Source: Novosphingobium sp. JCM 18896
Lineage (GTDB): Bacteria; Pseudomonadota; Alphaproteobacteria; Sphingomonadales; Sphingomonadaceae
Length of the DNA: 64,000 nucleotides
Direction of reading: 5' to 3'
NCBI RefSeq assembly: GCF_025938095.1
Contig: NZ_JAPCZF010000005.1
Span: 372,001-436,000 of the forward strand
How positions within the stretch are numbered: the first letter of the stretch is position 1; the number at the start of each line of letters is the position of its first letter. Positions 43,379-52,104 of the stretch are shown here, in pieces. The notes under the pieces are model-generated. The model made no database searches. It was not told the origin of the DNA and saw only the letters and a program-made list of their open reading frames with translations. The position numbers were made by a program, and so were the translations under genes.

Positions 43379-45070
43379 TTATGCGGTGATCGTCTCGGCG
43401 CCCCATTTCGCCAGCGTCAGCCGGTCGAGCTTGCCGCTGCCCAGCCGCGGGAGATCGCCGACGAAGACGATCTCGCGGGGCAGCTTGAAGTGGGCGAGGC
43501 GCGGTTTCAGCCAGTCGCGCAGGTCCTCGGCGCAGACGGCCAGATCGCTGCGGCAGACGACGTAGATGCGTACCGCCTCGACCTTGCGCGGATCGGCGAC
43601 GCCGACCGCGGCGCAATGGGTGATCGCGGCATGTTCGGTGACGACGCGCTCGACTTCCTCGAGGCTGACGTTCTCGCCGCCGACCTTGGCCATCAGCTTG
43701 ATGCGCCCGCGGTAGGTGACGAAGCCTTGTTCATCGACCGAGACCAGGTCCTGGCTGTGCACCCAGCCTTCGGCATCGACTGTCTTCGCCGTCTCCTCGG
43801 GCTTGTTCCAGTAGCCGAGCATCGTGTTGCCGCGGATCCAGGCCTCGCCGATCTGGTCGGGGCCCAGGTCCTCGCCGGTGGCCGGATCGATCACGCGGAC
43901 CTCGTTGCCGTCGAGCGGACGGCCGCCGGTGGTCTTCTGCTTGTCGGCCGGATCGCGCGGGCTGGTGATCGCGGCGGGGCCGTAGGTTTCGGTCAGGCCG
44001 TAAGGCGAAAAGGCGAAGTCGGCGTTTGGCTGGACGATCCGGGCGATGTCGTTGTGGACGTGGGCCAGGCGAATCGACGGGAAACTAAGACCGCGTGCGT
44101 GGGCTTCTTCGACGACTTCCTTTCCGAGCACGCTGACGAAGATCGTCGGCCGCTCCTCTTCGATCAGCCGGATCGCCAGGTCGACGCCGAAGGCCTCGGT
44201 GAAGACCAGGGTACCGCCCTGGGGCAGCATCGACATCAGGCCGTAGATCGAGCCGCCGGCATGGAACAGCGGCATCATGCTGAAATAGACGTCGTCGCGG
44301 CGCATGCCGGTGCGGCGCGCGTGAAGGATGCCGTTGGCGATAAAGCCGCCTTGCTGGAGCATCACGCCTTTGGGAAAGCCCGTGCTGCCCGACGTGTACT
44401 TGATCATGATGACGTCTTCGGGCGTCGCCTGCACGGCCATGCGATCGGCCCGGTCGAGCCATTCGCCACCCTTGGCCTCGAGCTCGGTCCAGTCGAAGGC
44501 GCCGGGATGGCTGGTGCCTTCGCGCGCGAACATGACGACGTTGCGCAGGTCCGGCGTTTCGGGCGCATAGAGCTTGCCCGGCGTGGTCGCGCGGCCGAAG
44601 GCCGGGGCGATCTCGCTCAGCATGGCCGGCATGTCGAGCTTGCGGAAGCGGTCGAGCATGATCAGGTGCCGCGCGCCCGATTGGGCGATGCAATAGGCGA
44701 TCTCGGGCGGCTTGAGGAAGGTGTTGATCGGCACGACGGCGGCGCCGAGGCGGACCGCGGCGAAGCACGAGATCACCCATTCGAGCCGATTGGTCATCCA
44801 CAGCACCACGCGGTCGCCGCGCTCGACGCCGATCGAGGCGAGACCCGCCGAGAAGGCGCGAACCCGGTCGAGCAGTTCGCCATAGGTCAGGCGCTGGACC
44901 ATGCCCTCGTCATCGGCGGCGACCAGCGCGGTGCGTGTCGGATCGAGTGCCGTGGCATCGCTGATCGCTTGCCAGAGCGTGCGCGAGCGTGCCTCGGCGA
45001 GCGCCTGGCGTGCGGTTTCGTCGGGTTTGATCCAGGCGATCGGCGATCGCGGTTCGGCGGTGGCGGTCAT
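43379..45070 (-). CDS. AMP-forming acyl-CoA synthetase
   Basis: The 563-residue protein shows the adenylate-forming family motifs: P-loop YTSGSTGFPKG near residue 225, YGLTETYG near 365, the hinge YRGRIKLMAKVGGENVS near 460 and the catalytic lysine in GSGKLDRLTL near the end. It activates a carboxylic acid to its CoA ester. The usual D of the hinge motif is replaced by G-R. It overlaps the DUF35 gene by four bases and lies 29 bp before the receptor gene. Confidence 0.92.
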   Translation of the reverse strand: MTATAEPRSPIAWIKPDETARQALAEARSRTLWQAISDATALDPTRTALVAADDEGMVQRLTYGELLDRVRAFSAGLASIGVERGDRVVLWMTNRLEWVISCFAAVRLGAAVVPINTFLKPPEIAYCIAQSGARHLIMLDRFRKLDMPAMLSEIAPAFGRATTPGKLYAPETPDLRNVVMFAREGTSHPGAFDWTELEAKGGEWLDRADRMAVQATPEDVIMIKYTSGSTGFPKGVMLQQGGFIANGILHARRTGMRRDDVYFSMMPLFHAGGSIYGLMSMLPQGGTLVFTEAFGVDLAIRLIEEERPTIFVSVLGKEVVEEAHARGLSFPSIRLAHVHNDIARIVQPNADFAFSPYGLTETYGPAAITSPRDPADKQKTTGGRPLDGNEVRVIDPATGEDLGPDQIGEAWIRGNTMLGYWNKPEETAKTVDAEGWVHSQDLVSVDEQGFVTYRGRIKLMAKVGGENVSLEEVERVVTEHAAITHCAAVGVADPRKVEAVRIYVVCRSDLAVCAEDLRDWLKPRLAHFKLPREIVFVGDLPRLGSGKLDRLTLAKWGAETITA

Positions 45071-45510
45071 CGTGAAATCTCCGGGGATGCGAGCCGGAAG
45101 GCGGGCACGACGGCGTTCGCGGCTGGCAGCCAGTGCGGCACCAGACGGGCGTCGATCGCGGCCGCTTCGGGCATGGCGTCGATCAGGACCGAGACAAGCC
45201 GCACGCCGGGGGCGTCGGCAAACTCGACGAGCACGGGAATCCGCTGTCTTGCCGGCTCATCGTCGCCGGCGCTGCGGACGGGCAGGATCGTGAACGAATA
45301 GATCCGCGGCTCGCCTGCGGGCACCCAGTCGACGGGCTGGGCATGGCACGAGGGGCAGAACGGCCCGGCCGGCCAGCGGAAGGTGCCGCAGGTGGTGCAG
45401 CGCGGGAAGGTCAGACGATGCTCGGCCGTGCCTTGCCAGAAGGGTTCGCTCCACGTGTCCATCGGCACTTCGAGCGCGGTGAAATCGGGGGTGATGCTGG
45501 GGCCGGTCAT
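45067..45510 (-). CDS. DUF35 zinc-ribbon/OB-fold protein (partner of thiolase-fold protein A)
   Basis: The 147-residue protein carries a rubredoxin-like zinc ribbon C-x2-C-x10-C-x2-C (RCTTC to FCPSC) followed by an OB fold (RIYSFTILPV, VLVEFADAPGVRLVS). DUF35 proteins bind thiolase-like proteins and, in steroid side-chain degradation, form the Ltp2 retro-aldolase complex. The overlap (ATGA) with the thiolase-like gene directly upstream supports such a complex here. Confidence 0.85.
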   Translation of the reverse strand: MTGPSITPDFTALEVPMDTWSEPFWQGTAEHRLTFPRCTTCGTFRWPAGPFCPSCHAQPVDWVPAGEPRIYSFTILPVRSAGDDEPARQRIPVLVEFADAPGVRLVSVLIDAMPEAAAIDARLVPHWLPAANAVVPAFRLASPEISR

Positions 45511-46673
45511 CGTTCGCTGCTCAGGATTGCGCCGGTCATCGGCACGGGGGCGGGGCCGCCGGTGATCAGCGCCGTGGTCGCGCCGGCGACCTGGTTGACC
45601 GCCGTCCCGCGCAATTGCTCGACCGCCTCGCGGACGTGGGTGACGCCGACGACATAGGCTTCGGACAGGTGCCCGCCGTGCGGGTTGACCGGGATGGTGC
45701 CGCCCGCGCGGATCGCGCCGCTCTCGACGAAGGCGCCGCCTTCGCCGCGCGGGCAGAAGCCGTAGTCCTCGAGTTGCATGATCACGAGCGGCGAGAAATG
45801 ATCGTAGAGCAGGGCCACGTCGATGTCCTGCGGCCCCAGGCCGGCGCGCGCGTAGAGCCGCTGCGCGACGGCTTCGGCCCCGGCGCTGACGAAAGCGTCG
45901 TCGGTCTGGTTGAGCCAGAAGAAGGCGCGGCCCCAGGCGGGATCGGCGACCTGGGCGACGGCCTTGATCCAGACCGGCCGGTGCGGGCGATCGGCCGCGC
46001 GATCGACGGCATTGACCACGAAAGCCAGCGCGCCGTCGGTCTCGAGGCAGAAGTCGAACTTGCACAGCGGATCGGCCAGCATCGGCGCCGCCATGTATTC
46101 GTCGAGGCTCAGCGGCTTGCGCCGGAACGCGGTCTCGCGCGTCGCCGCCGCGGCGCGACTGGCCATGACCACTTCGGCGAAGGCCTCGCGCCGGGTGCCG
46201 TAGCGATGCATGTGCCGCCGCGCCGACAGGGCCAGCGCCTGTCCCGGCCCGCCGAGACCGGCGATGCGGTGGAACACGTTGTCGGGCGTCGCCGCGAAAT
46301 TGCCCAACGCCTGGCCGACACGGCGCCCGACCTGCTGGGTCGCGCCGATGCAGACGACGTTCTTCGCGCGCCCGGTTTCCACGCCCATCGCGGCAAGGTC
46401 GAACATGCCGGCCATGCCGCTGCCGAAGCCCGAGACGCAGTGCGCGAAGACCACGTTCTTCAGGCCGAGTTGCTCGATCAGCAGGCCGGTGTCGAAGCCG
46501 AAGGCGAAGAAGACCAGGCCGTCGATGTCGTTGAGACCGATACCGGCGTCCGCGGCCGCGGCGTGCACCGCCTTGCCGATCAGTTCGTAGATCGTCTGCG
46601 GCGCGGATTCGCCGCGGAAGTAATAGGGCGTCGAGCCCGAGCCCACGATCGCCGCAGTCGCTTTCGCTGTCAT
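45507..46673 (-). CDS. Thiolase-fold lipid-transfer protein A (Ltp-like)
   Basis: The 388-residue protein has two thiolase halves: AIVGSGSTPYY at the start, then SGFGSGMAGMFDLAAMGVETG, and near the end VNPHGGHLSEAYVVGVTHV. The Cys nucleophile that begins the CxS element in true thiolases does not seem to be at its usual place, and the C-terminal GHP motif is absent. With DUF35 it resembles the Ltp-type retro-aldolases of sterol side-chain removal rather than a beta-ketothiolase. A GGGAGA ribosome site precedes it. Operon: amidohydrolase, Ltp A, DUF35 A, synthetase, TonB. Confidence 0.8.
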   Translation of the reverse strand: MTAKATAAIVGSGSTPYYFRGESAPQTIYELIGKAVHAAAADAGIGLNDIDGLVFFAFGFDTGLLIEQLGLKNVVFAHCVSGFGSGMAGMFDLAAMGVETGRAKNVVCIGATQQVGRRVGQALGNFAATPDNVFHRIAGLGGPGQALALSARRHMHRYGTRREAFAEVVMASRAAAATRETAFRRKPLSLDEYMAAPMLADPLCKFDFCLETDGALAFVVNAVDRAADRPHRPVWIKAVAQVADPAWGRAFFWLNQTDDAFVSAGAEAVAQRLYARAGLGPQDIDVALLYDHFSPLVIMQLEDYGFCPRGEGGAFVESGAIRAGGTIPVNPHGGHLSEAYVVGVTHVREAVEQLRGTAVNQVAGATTALITGGPAPVPMTGAILSSER

Positions 46674-46695
46674 GATCGTCTCCCGCGCAGCCGGC

Positions 46696-47814
46696 TCAGG
46701 CGGCCGCGAGGAATTCGGGACGGTTCAGGCGGAACAGGCGCGCGGCGTTGCCCCCGACGATGTCCGCCTTGTCCTGCTCGCTGATGTCGATGCCGTCGAA
46801 CAGATGGGCGATCACCTCGCGCGAGCGCGGGAAGGTGCCTTCGTGATGCGGATAGTCGGCGCCCCAGAGCAGCGCCTTGGTTCCCGTCACCGAACGCGAC
46901 ATGATGCAGGCGCGGTCGGTCTGGAACGAGCAGGCGGCCTGGCGGGCGATGATCTCGCTGGGCAGCAGCGAGAGCTTGGGCCGGACGAACATGTCGTGCG
47001 CCAGGTAGACCTCGTCCATGCGCTCGGCGAGGGCGGCCAGCCAGGAGGCACCGCCTTCGATCACGCAGACCTTGGCGCCGGGGAAGCGATCGAGCAGTCC
47101 GCCCGCGACCATGGCGCCGATCGTGATCATGCCGTCGGTCGCCTGGACCATGTAGTTCATCACCGCGCCGCCGGCGCCGCGGAACGAGCGTACGTCGGTG
47201 CGGCCGGTGCCGGTGTGGAGCGCGAAGACGATGCCGAGGCGCTGGGCCGCATCGAACACCGGATCCCAGGCCTCGCGGGTATATTCGGGCAGGCCCGAGC
47301 CCTTGTCGATCAGGCTCGGGATCATCGCCGAGGTGAAGCCGAGCGCGGCGATGCGCTCCATTTCCGCCACGGTGTTGCGGAAGTCGCGCACCGGCAGGAT
47401 GCCGCAGCGCACGAAGGTGTCGGTATGATCCTTGAGCAGGCCGTGCAGCCAGTCGTTGTAGACCTGCGCCGTCGCCAGTTCGGCTTCGGCGTTCTCGATC
47501 ATGTAGGCGGTGAGGCCCAGGCTGGGGAACACGATCTCGGCATCGACACCGTCGAGCGCCATGTCCTGGAGCCGGAATTCGACCTCGCGATTGCCGCGGC
47601 GGTCGGGGCGGCCGAACGGCTCGCCGTCGGGGCCTAGCCGCGGCGTGCGGTCGAGCGGGGTCTTGCTCAGCACCTTGTCGCCGGCCAGCGAGACGATGAA
47701 TTCGTCCTGCATCTCGGAGCGTAGACCGAACGGCCGCAGCGACGGCGGCAGACCCTCGCTGAACAGGTTCGACGGTTCGACGAAATGCCCATCGGCGCTG
47801 AACACGAATGCCAT
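46696..47814 (-). CDS. Amidohydrolase family protein (ACMSD-like)
   Basis: The 372-residue TIM-barrel metal enzyme begins with SADGHFVEP (D-x-H metal site) and ends with WGADYPHHEGTFPRS, which supplies the C-terminal metal Asp. Substrates of this decarboxylase/hydrolase family include 2-amino-3-carboxymuconate semialdehyde and hydroxylated benzoates; here it may hydrolyse, decarboxylate or cleave a C-C bond. GAGAGGG precedes the ATG. It is the first gene of the operon; the nearest regulatory dyad is at 47970. Confidence 0.82.
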   Translation of the reverse strand: MAFVFSADGHFVEPSNLFSEGLPPSLRPFGLRSEMQDEFIVSLAGDKVLSKTPLDRTPRLGPDGEPFGRPDRRGNREVEFRLQDMALDGVDAEIVFPSLGLTAYMIENAEAELATAQVYNDWLHGLLKDHTDTFVRCGILPVRDFRNTVAEMERIAALGFTSAMIPSLIDKGSGLPEYTREAWDPVFDAAQRLGIVFALHTGTGRTDVRSFRGAGGAVMNYMVQATDGMITIGAMVAGGLLDRFPGAKVCVIEGGASWLAALAERMDEVYLAHDMFVRPKLSLLPSEIIARQAACSFQTDRACIMSRSVTGTKALLWGADYPHHEGTFPRSREVIAHLFDGIDISEQDKADIVGGNAARLFRLNRPEFLAAA

Positions 47815-47969
47815 GGTCGTCCCTCTCCGAGCGCGACCGGTCGTGCCGATCCGCTTGTTCTGATGTTCGATTGTGGAAGCGATGCCCGCACGATACGGCG
47901 GCGGCTTTCCCTTGAGATGCGGCTTAGGCAGCGACCGGGGTTCGGAATAGCCGCAATTCGAAGATACCC

Positions 47970-47990
47970 CTTATCGGTTCATCCGATGGG
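47970..47990. promoter_or_regulatory. LysR-type dyad A (upstream of amidohydrolase operon)
   Basis: The site follows the pattern C-N2-ATC-N2-TT-N-A-N-C-N-GATGGG shared with dyads B and C, with GATGGG on the distal side (47985-47990). It covers the stop codon of the LysR gene and lies 156-176 bp before the amidohydrolase start. Confidence 0.5.
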
Positions 47991-48890
47991 CTTCGTTTCG
48001 GCCAGATCACCGCGCTCGAGCAGGAAGGCATCGAACGCGCGCGCGAGGCGCCCGCGCCAGATCGCCTTGGGCCGCGCGAGGCTGAGCGAGCGCGTATAGG
48101 TGAAATCGCCGACGTCGAGCTGGCAGAGCCGGCCGTTGTCGAGATCGAACTGGACGATCGCGCGCGACAGGCAGCCGATGCCGCCGCCGGCGATGACCGC
48201 ATGGCGTACGGCCCAGTTGCTGGTGGATTCGAAGGCGACCGGCAATTGGCCGAGCTGTTCGTGCAGCATGTAGCGCAGCCGCGCCGTATTCGACGAGAAC
48301 TGCTCGCGCGTGCACCACTTGTGGCCGGCGAGATCGGCGATCCGCAGGTCCGATCGTCCCGCCAGCGGATGATCGGGGGCGACGACGAGGATCAGCTCGT
48401 CGGTCCGCCACTTGGTCAGTTCGATCCCTTCCATGTCCGGGAAAATCTCGATCAGCGCGGTCTCGAGCTCGAAGCGCTGGAGCCGCTCGAACAGGTCGCC
48501 CACCGATTCCGCCTGAACCATGATGCGGACGTCGGGGTGGAGTTCCATGAATTCGATGCAGAGCCGCGGCAGCACGGTTTCGGCGATCATCGCGGTCGAG
48601 CCGACGACAAGGCGGCCGCTCAGCGGCGCTTCGGACGAAGACACCTCGATCTCGTTGACCTCGCCCAGGACCGAACGGACCAGCGGCTGCAGCCGCTTGC
48701 CCTCGTCGGTGATCTGCAGGGGCCGGCCTTTGACATGGGCGAACAGCGAGCGTCCGAGAATGATCTGCAGATCGGTGAGCGCGCTGCTCGCGGCGCTCTG
48801 GCTCATGTTGAGCTTGGTCGCCGCACGCGTCACGCTGCCCAGCGTCGCGACCGCATCGAACACCAGGAGCTGACGGAGCGTGACTTTCAT
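47979..48890 (-). CDS. LysR-family regulator, probable controller of the catabolic locus
   Basis: The 303-residue protein has the standard LysR layout: winged helix (residues 1-60; MKVTLRQLLVFDAVATLGSV and MSQSAASSALTDLQ) and an effector domain (about 90-290). It lies in the middle of the locus, same strand as the main operon, between it and the MFS gene. Dyad B (48966) sits about 80 bp before its start. Five related dyads are spread over the locus, so it is the best candidate to bind them. The effector is unknown. Confidence 0.9.
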   Translation of the reverse strand: MKVTLRQLLVFDAVATLGSVTRAATKLNMSQSAASSALTDLQIILGRSLFAHVKGRPLQITDEGKRLQPLVRSVLGEVNEIEVSSSEAPLSGRLVVGSTAMIAETVLPRLCIEFMELHPDVRIMVQAESVGDLFERLQRFELETALIEIFPDMEGIELTKWRTDELILVVAPDHPLAGRSDLRIADLAGHKWCTREQFSSNTARLRYMLHEQLGQLPVAFESTSNWAVRHAVIAGGGIGCLSRAIVQFDLDNGRLCQLDVGDFTYTRSLSLARPKAIWRGRLARAFDAFLLERGDLAETKPIG

Positions 48891-48965
48891 AGCGGGTCTC
48901 CCTTCTGCGCAAGGCGCTTCGCGCAGATCCCACGCTCTCGTCCTAGCCGTTGACTTGAAAACGAA

Positions 48966-48986
48966 CCAATCAATTCATCCGATGGG
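48966..48986. promoter_or_regulatory. LysR-type dyad B (upstream of the LysR gene)
   Basis: Same pattern and orientation as dyad A, with an extended match (AACC-ATC and GAT-GGTT arms). It overlaps the stop codon of the MFS gene and lies 76-96 bp before the LysR start, which suggests autoregulation. Confidence 0.6.
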
Positions 48987-50240
48987 TTGGCGCGATGCGG
49001 ACCGGTGTTCCGCCGGGCCGTCGGCATCGGTAGCCTCGCCGACTTTCGCGCTCGCCGCTTTCGGCAGCAGTGCAAAGATCGCGCTGCCGATCGCCACGGC
49101 TATGGCGATGAGCGTCAGGAAGAGATCGAAGGAATCGGTCAGTTTCAGCGTCAGGCTGACGATCGCCGCACCGAAGGCCGATGCCGCGAAGACGCCGCAG
49201 TAGACGAGGCTGAGCGTGGTGCTGAAAATTCGCAGGTCGAAATGGCGCGCGACGAGGTAGGACTGGAGATCGCCTTCGGCCCCGACGGCGAGGCCGACCA
49301 GGAACATCGAAAAGGCGATGACCGGTAGCGCGTCGAGCGAGGTGGCGAGAAGCGCGAAGCCGAGCGCGGGCAGCAGCATCGAGATCACCGCGACGGGCGG
49401 CGCGCTGAATCGATCGAGCGCCACGCCGCAAGCGAAGCGTCCGACGATCGTGCCCACGCCGTAGACCGATATCATCGCTGCGACCTGGGTGCTGGCGAGG
49501 TGATTGTCGCCCAGCATCAGGCCCATCTGCGACGAGTGTAGCGGGGTCGACAGCGTACACAGGAACATCGCCACGAAGATGATCCAGAAGGGCCGGCTGG
49601 TCAGGATCGCGCGGTAGTCTGCCCGGGCCGGTCGCGGTGTGCTTTCGCGTACTTCGGCCGGCTTGGTCGAGGCCGGCAGCAGCCAGATCGCCAGCAGGCT
49701 GCACGCCAGCACGAACAGCGCCAGCGCGCGATAGCCGGCGCGCCAGCCCCAGGCTTCGATCACCTGGGTCAGAACCGGCGCCGCGATCGCACCGAACAGC
49801 GCCGGCGCGATCGTCACCACGGTCAGGGCCAGCCCGCGTGCTTCCTTGAAATCGGCCGCGATGATCCGCGTGTAGACCACGGGGCTGGTGAACGAGCCGA
49901 GCACGAGGATCGCGGTCGAGATGGCGAAGTAGACCGCGAAGCTGCCGGTCATCAGGCTATAGGCGACGAGGCAGCCGGGAATGCCGAGCGCGCCGACCAG
50001 CGCGGTTCGCGCCACGCCGAACCGATCGGTCAGGCGGCCGATGAACGGCAGCGCCACCAGCGAGAACAGCATCGACAGGCCGATCAGCGCATATTGCGCG
50101 CGCGACCAGGCGAATTGCTTGACCAGGAACGGCGCGAAGACGGTGGTGGTATAGCTCATCAGCATGAGCCCGGCGCCCGATCCCAGGCTGGCCGCGACAA
50201 GCGATCGGACATTGCGGCGCAGTTCGCCCTTGTAGCTCAT
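48975..50240 (-). CDS. MFS transporter, probable uptake of the pathway substrate
   Basis: The 421-residue protein has 12 membrane segments with motif A (GRLTDRFGVAR) and a second-half GRFACGVALDRFSAP. It resembles aromatic- or organic-acid symporters of the MFS. The C-terminus QPIG and stop coincide with dyad B, so the tail is fixed by the operator sequence. It is next to the LysR gene and divergent from DUF35 B, with dyads D and E between them. Confidence 0.85.
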   Translation of the reverse strand: MSYKGELRRNVRSLVAASLGSGAGLMLMSYTTTVFAPFLVKQFAWSRAQYALIGLSMLFSLVALPFIGRLTDRFGVARTALVGALGIPGCLVAYSLMTGSFAVYFAISTAILVLGSFTSPVVYTRIIAADFKEARGLALTVVTIAPALFGAIAAPVLTQVIEAWGWRAGYRALALFVLACSLLAIWLLPASTKPAEVRESTPRPARADYRAILTSRPFWIIFVAMFLCTLSTPLHSSQMGLMLGDNHLASTQVAAMISVYGVGTIVGRFACGVALDRFSAPPVAVISMLLPALGFALLATSLDALPVIAFSMFLVGLAVGAEGDLQSYLVARHFDLRIFSTTLSLVYCGVFAASAFGAAIVSLTLKLTDSFDLFLTLIAIAVAIGSAIFALLPKAASAKVGEATDADGPAEHRSASRQPIG

Positions 50241-50294
50241 CGACGATCCCTCCCAAGATGCGACCCATCGCTAGAGCATCGAGCGGTGAAGGGA

Positions 50295-50315
50295 GTCATG
50301 TCTTTTTCCGATAGG
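50295..50315. promoter_or_regulatory. LysR-type dyad D (upstream of MFS gene)
   Basis: A weaker version of the same dyad: AT at positions 4-5, TT at 9-10, C at 14 and GATAGG distal, matching 10 of the 14 positions fixed in dyads A-C. It lies 55-75 bp before the MFS start, in the same orientation. Confidence 0.4.
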
Positions 50316-50346
50316 GGGCATCTGGATTTCGGGCGTATCGCTGGCG

Positions 50347-50367
50347 CCCATCCGAACTAGGCATCGG
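50347..50367. promoter_or_regulatory. LysR-type dyad E (upstream of DUF35 B gene)
   Basis: Read on the minus strand, the site matches 11 of the 14 fixed positions of dyads A-C, and GATGGG is again distal to the gene it serves. It is 56-76 bp before the DUF35 B start. Confidence 0.4.
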
Positions 50368-50393
50368 TCAAAACGGATTGGAGAGAATGCGCG

Positions 50394-50426
50394 ATGGATA
50401 CAGCGATGCCGAAGGCCGCGGTATGA
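50394..50426 (+). CDS. Ten-residue leader peptide overlapping DUF35 B start
   Basis: The frame reads MDTAMPKAAV and stop. GGAGAG lies eight bases before its ATG, a near-ideal ribosome site, and its TGA overlaps the ATG of the DUF35 gene (ATGA). It may serve for translational coupling. It is too short to be judged by composition. Confidence 0.4.
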   Translation: MDTAMPKAAV

Positions 50427-50872
50427 CGACCCCGGTTCCTTCGAACGACGACGTCTTCGCGCATTTTCACGACGTCCACGTCGATCGCGACAATCTCGAG
50501 CACTATCGCGCGCTGATGACGGGACGACTGGTGATCAACCGCTGCGACGATTGCGGGCACTGGATCTACCCGCATCGCCCGCTCTGTCCGGCCTGCCTGT
50601 CGTGGTCGGTGTCACCCCGGGAGGTCGGCGGCGAGGGGCGGGTCTATATGTACACGCTGCTCCACCAATCGCGCGATCCCAACAAGCCGCTGACCGAACC
50701 GATGGGGCTCGCGGCGATCGAATTGGCCGAGCAGGCGGGCTTGCGCTACCTGTCGCGCGTGGTCGGCTGTGCCGGCGAAGCCCTGTTCCATGGCATGCCG
50801 GTCCGGCTGACCTGGACGACCGAGGCGGACGGGCGCCGCTGGCCGGCCTTTGCGCCGGTAGGGGAGGGCTGA
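50423..50872 (+). CDS. DUF35 zinc-ribbon/OB-fold protein (partner of thiolase-fold protein B)
   Basis: The 149-residue protein has the same ribbon spacing as DUF35 A: C-x2-C-x10-C-x2-C (NRCDDC to LCPAC), then an OB fold (RVYMYTLLHQ). It starts at MTTPVPSND; earlier in-frame codons belong to the leader. It lies two bases before the thiolase-like gene B, so each thiolase-like protein of the locus has its own DUF35 partner. Confidence 0.85.
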   Translation: MTTPVPSNDDVFAHFHDVHVDRDNLEHYRALMTGRLVINRCDDCGHWIYPHRPLCPACLSWSVSPREVGGEGRVYMYTLLHQSRDPNKPLTEPMGLAAIELAEQAGLRYLSRVVGCAGEALFHGMPVRLTWTTEADGRRWPAFAPVGEG

Positions 50873-50874
50873 GC

Positions 50875-52086
50875 ATGGCGCGCAACCCCCTCAAGCACCA
50901 CGTCGCCATCGTCGGCGTCGGCTCGGCCGGCTATGGTCGCGATCTCGAACGGACCGCGCTGTCGCTGGGACTCGAAGCTGCGGTCAAGGCGATCGACGAC
51001 GCCGGGATCGATCGGCAGGAGATCGACGGCATCTGCGGCACCGGCATGACGCCGCTGGCCATGGGCGGTGCGGGCTTCCTCAGCCTCCAGGGCGCGCTCG
51101 GCATCGAACGCTGCACCTGGGCCAAGAACGGCTGGCTCGGATCGGCGCTGGTCTTTGCGGTCGAGGCGGTGTTCGCCGGACTCTGCGATACGGCGCTGGT
51201 CGTGCAGTCCTACCTGCGCGAGCCCGGCATGTCGCGGGCCGCCGCACGCGATCCCTTCCGCCGGCGCGCCCAGGCCTATGCCGACGTCGGCGGCGACGTC
51301 GGGCTGGGCGACATGGCCAAGCGCTGGATCCACTCGGGCGAACCCTATGCCGCGATCATGCGGCGCTACATGCACGACTTCGGCGTGGACAACGAAGCCT
51401 TCGGCCTGATGGCGGTCAACAACCGCAGCCACGCGCTGACCAATCCCGACGCCGTCCTGCGCAGCCCTTTGACGCTCGACGACTATCGCGCCTCGCGCTT
51501 GATCTGGGAGCCGATGGTCATGGCCGACATGGACCTGCCGGTCGATTGCGCCGAGGCTTTCGTCGTCACCACGGCCGAGCGCGCGCGCGATCTTCGGGGG
51601 GACCCCGTCTATGTCCACGCGATGTCGCTCGGCGGGACACGGATCGGCGAATATTACGAGAACTGGGCCGGCTGGCACGATAACGCCTTCACCGCCTGCC
51701 TCGACGGCCTGCGCGCGCGCAGCGAGATCTGGACCGACGATCTCGACCTGTTCTATCCCTACGACGGCTATACGATCGATGCGATCGCGATCACCGAAGC
51801 CGCCGGTTTCTGCGAACTCGGCGGATCGCGCGACCTGTTCCGATCGTCCTGGGATCAACGGGACCAGATCCTGCGGCTCAACGGCCGGACGCTGGTCACG
51901 CCCAACGGCGGCGGCCTCGCCATGGGCCGGGCCGGGGGCTCGAACCTCTATGCCGATGCGGTGCGCCAGCTTCGCGGCGACGCCGGCGCCAACCAGATGG
52001 CGGGCGCGGACACGGCGATGGTCGGCATCGGCAGCTTCTTCCACGATCCCGCGGCCATGGTCCTGGTGTCTTCGCGCCAGGTCTGA
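50875..52086 (+). CDS. Thiolase-fold lipid-transfer protein B (Ltp-like)
   Basis: The 403-residue protein has the thiolase fold: VAIVGVGSAGYGRD, then GWLGSALVFAVEAVFAGL and, near the end, VTPNGGGLAMGRAGGSNLYAD. The catalytic Cys of thiolases is not seen (the equivalent stretch reads AKNGWLGS), and neither is the GHP motif. GGGGAGGG precedes the start. It differs widely from protein A, so the two pairs probably act at different steps of the same route. Confidence 0.8.
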   Translation: MARNPLKHHVAIVGVGSAGYGRDLERTALSLGLEAAVKAIDDAGIDRQEIDGICGTGMTPLAMGGAGFLSLQGALGIERCTWAKNGWLGSALVFAVEAVFAGLCDTALVVQSYLREPGMSRAAARDPFRRRAQAYADVGGDVGLGDMAKRWIHSGEPYAAIMRRYMHDFGVDNEAFGLMAVNNRSHALTNPDAVLRSPLTLDDYRASRLIWEPMVMADMDLPVDCAEAFVVTTAERARDLRGDPVYVHAMSLGGTRIGEYYENWAGWHDNAFTACLDGLRARSEIWTDDLDLFYPYDGYTIDAIAITEAAGFCELGGSRDLFRSSWDQRDQILRLNGRTLVTPNGGGLAMGRAGGSNLYADAVRQLRGDAGANQMAGADTAMVGIGSFFHDPAAMVLVSSRQV

Positions 52087-52104
52087 GCGCGGCGATGCGG
52101 TGTT

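Noticed and set aside
47979..48986. A shared C-terminal PIG tail in the LysR and MFS proteins, seeming like a protein motif
   Set aside because: The identical residues come from the repeated DNA dyads that overlap both stop codons, so the signal is at the DNA level.
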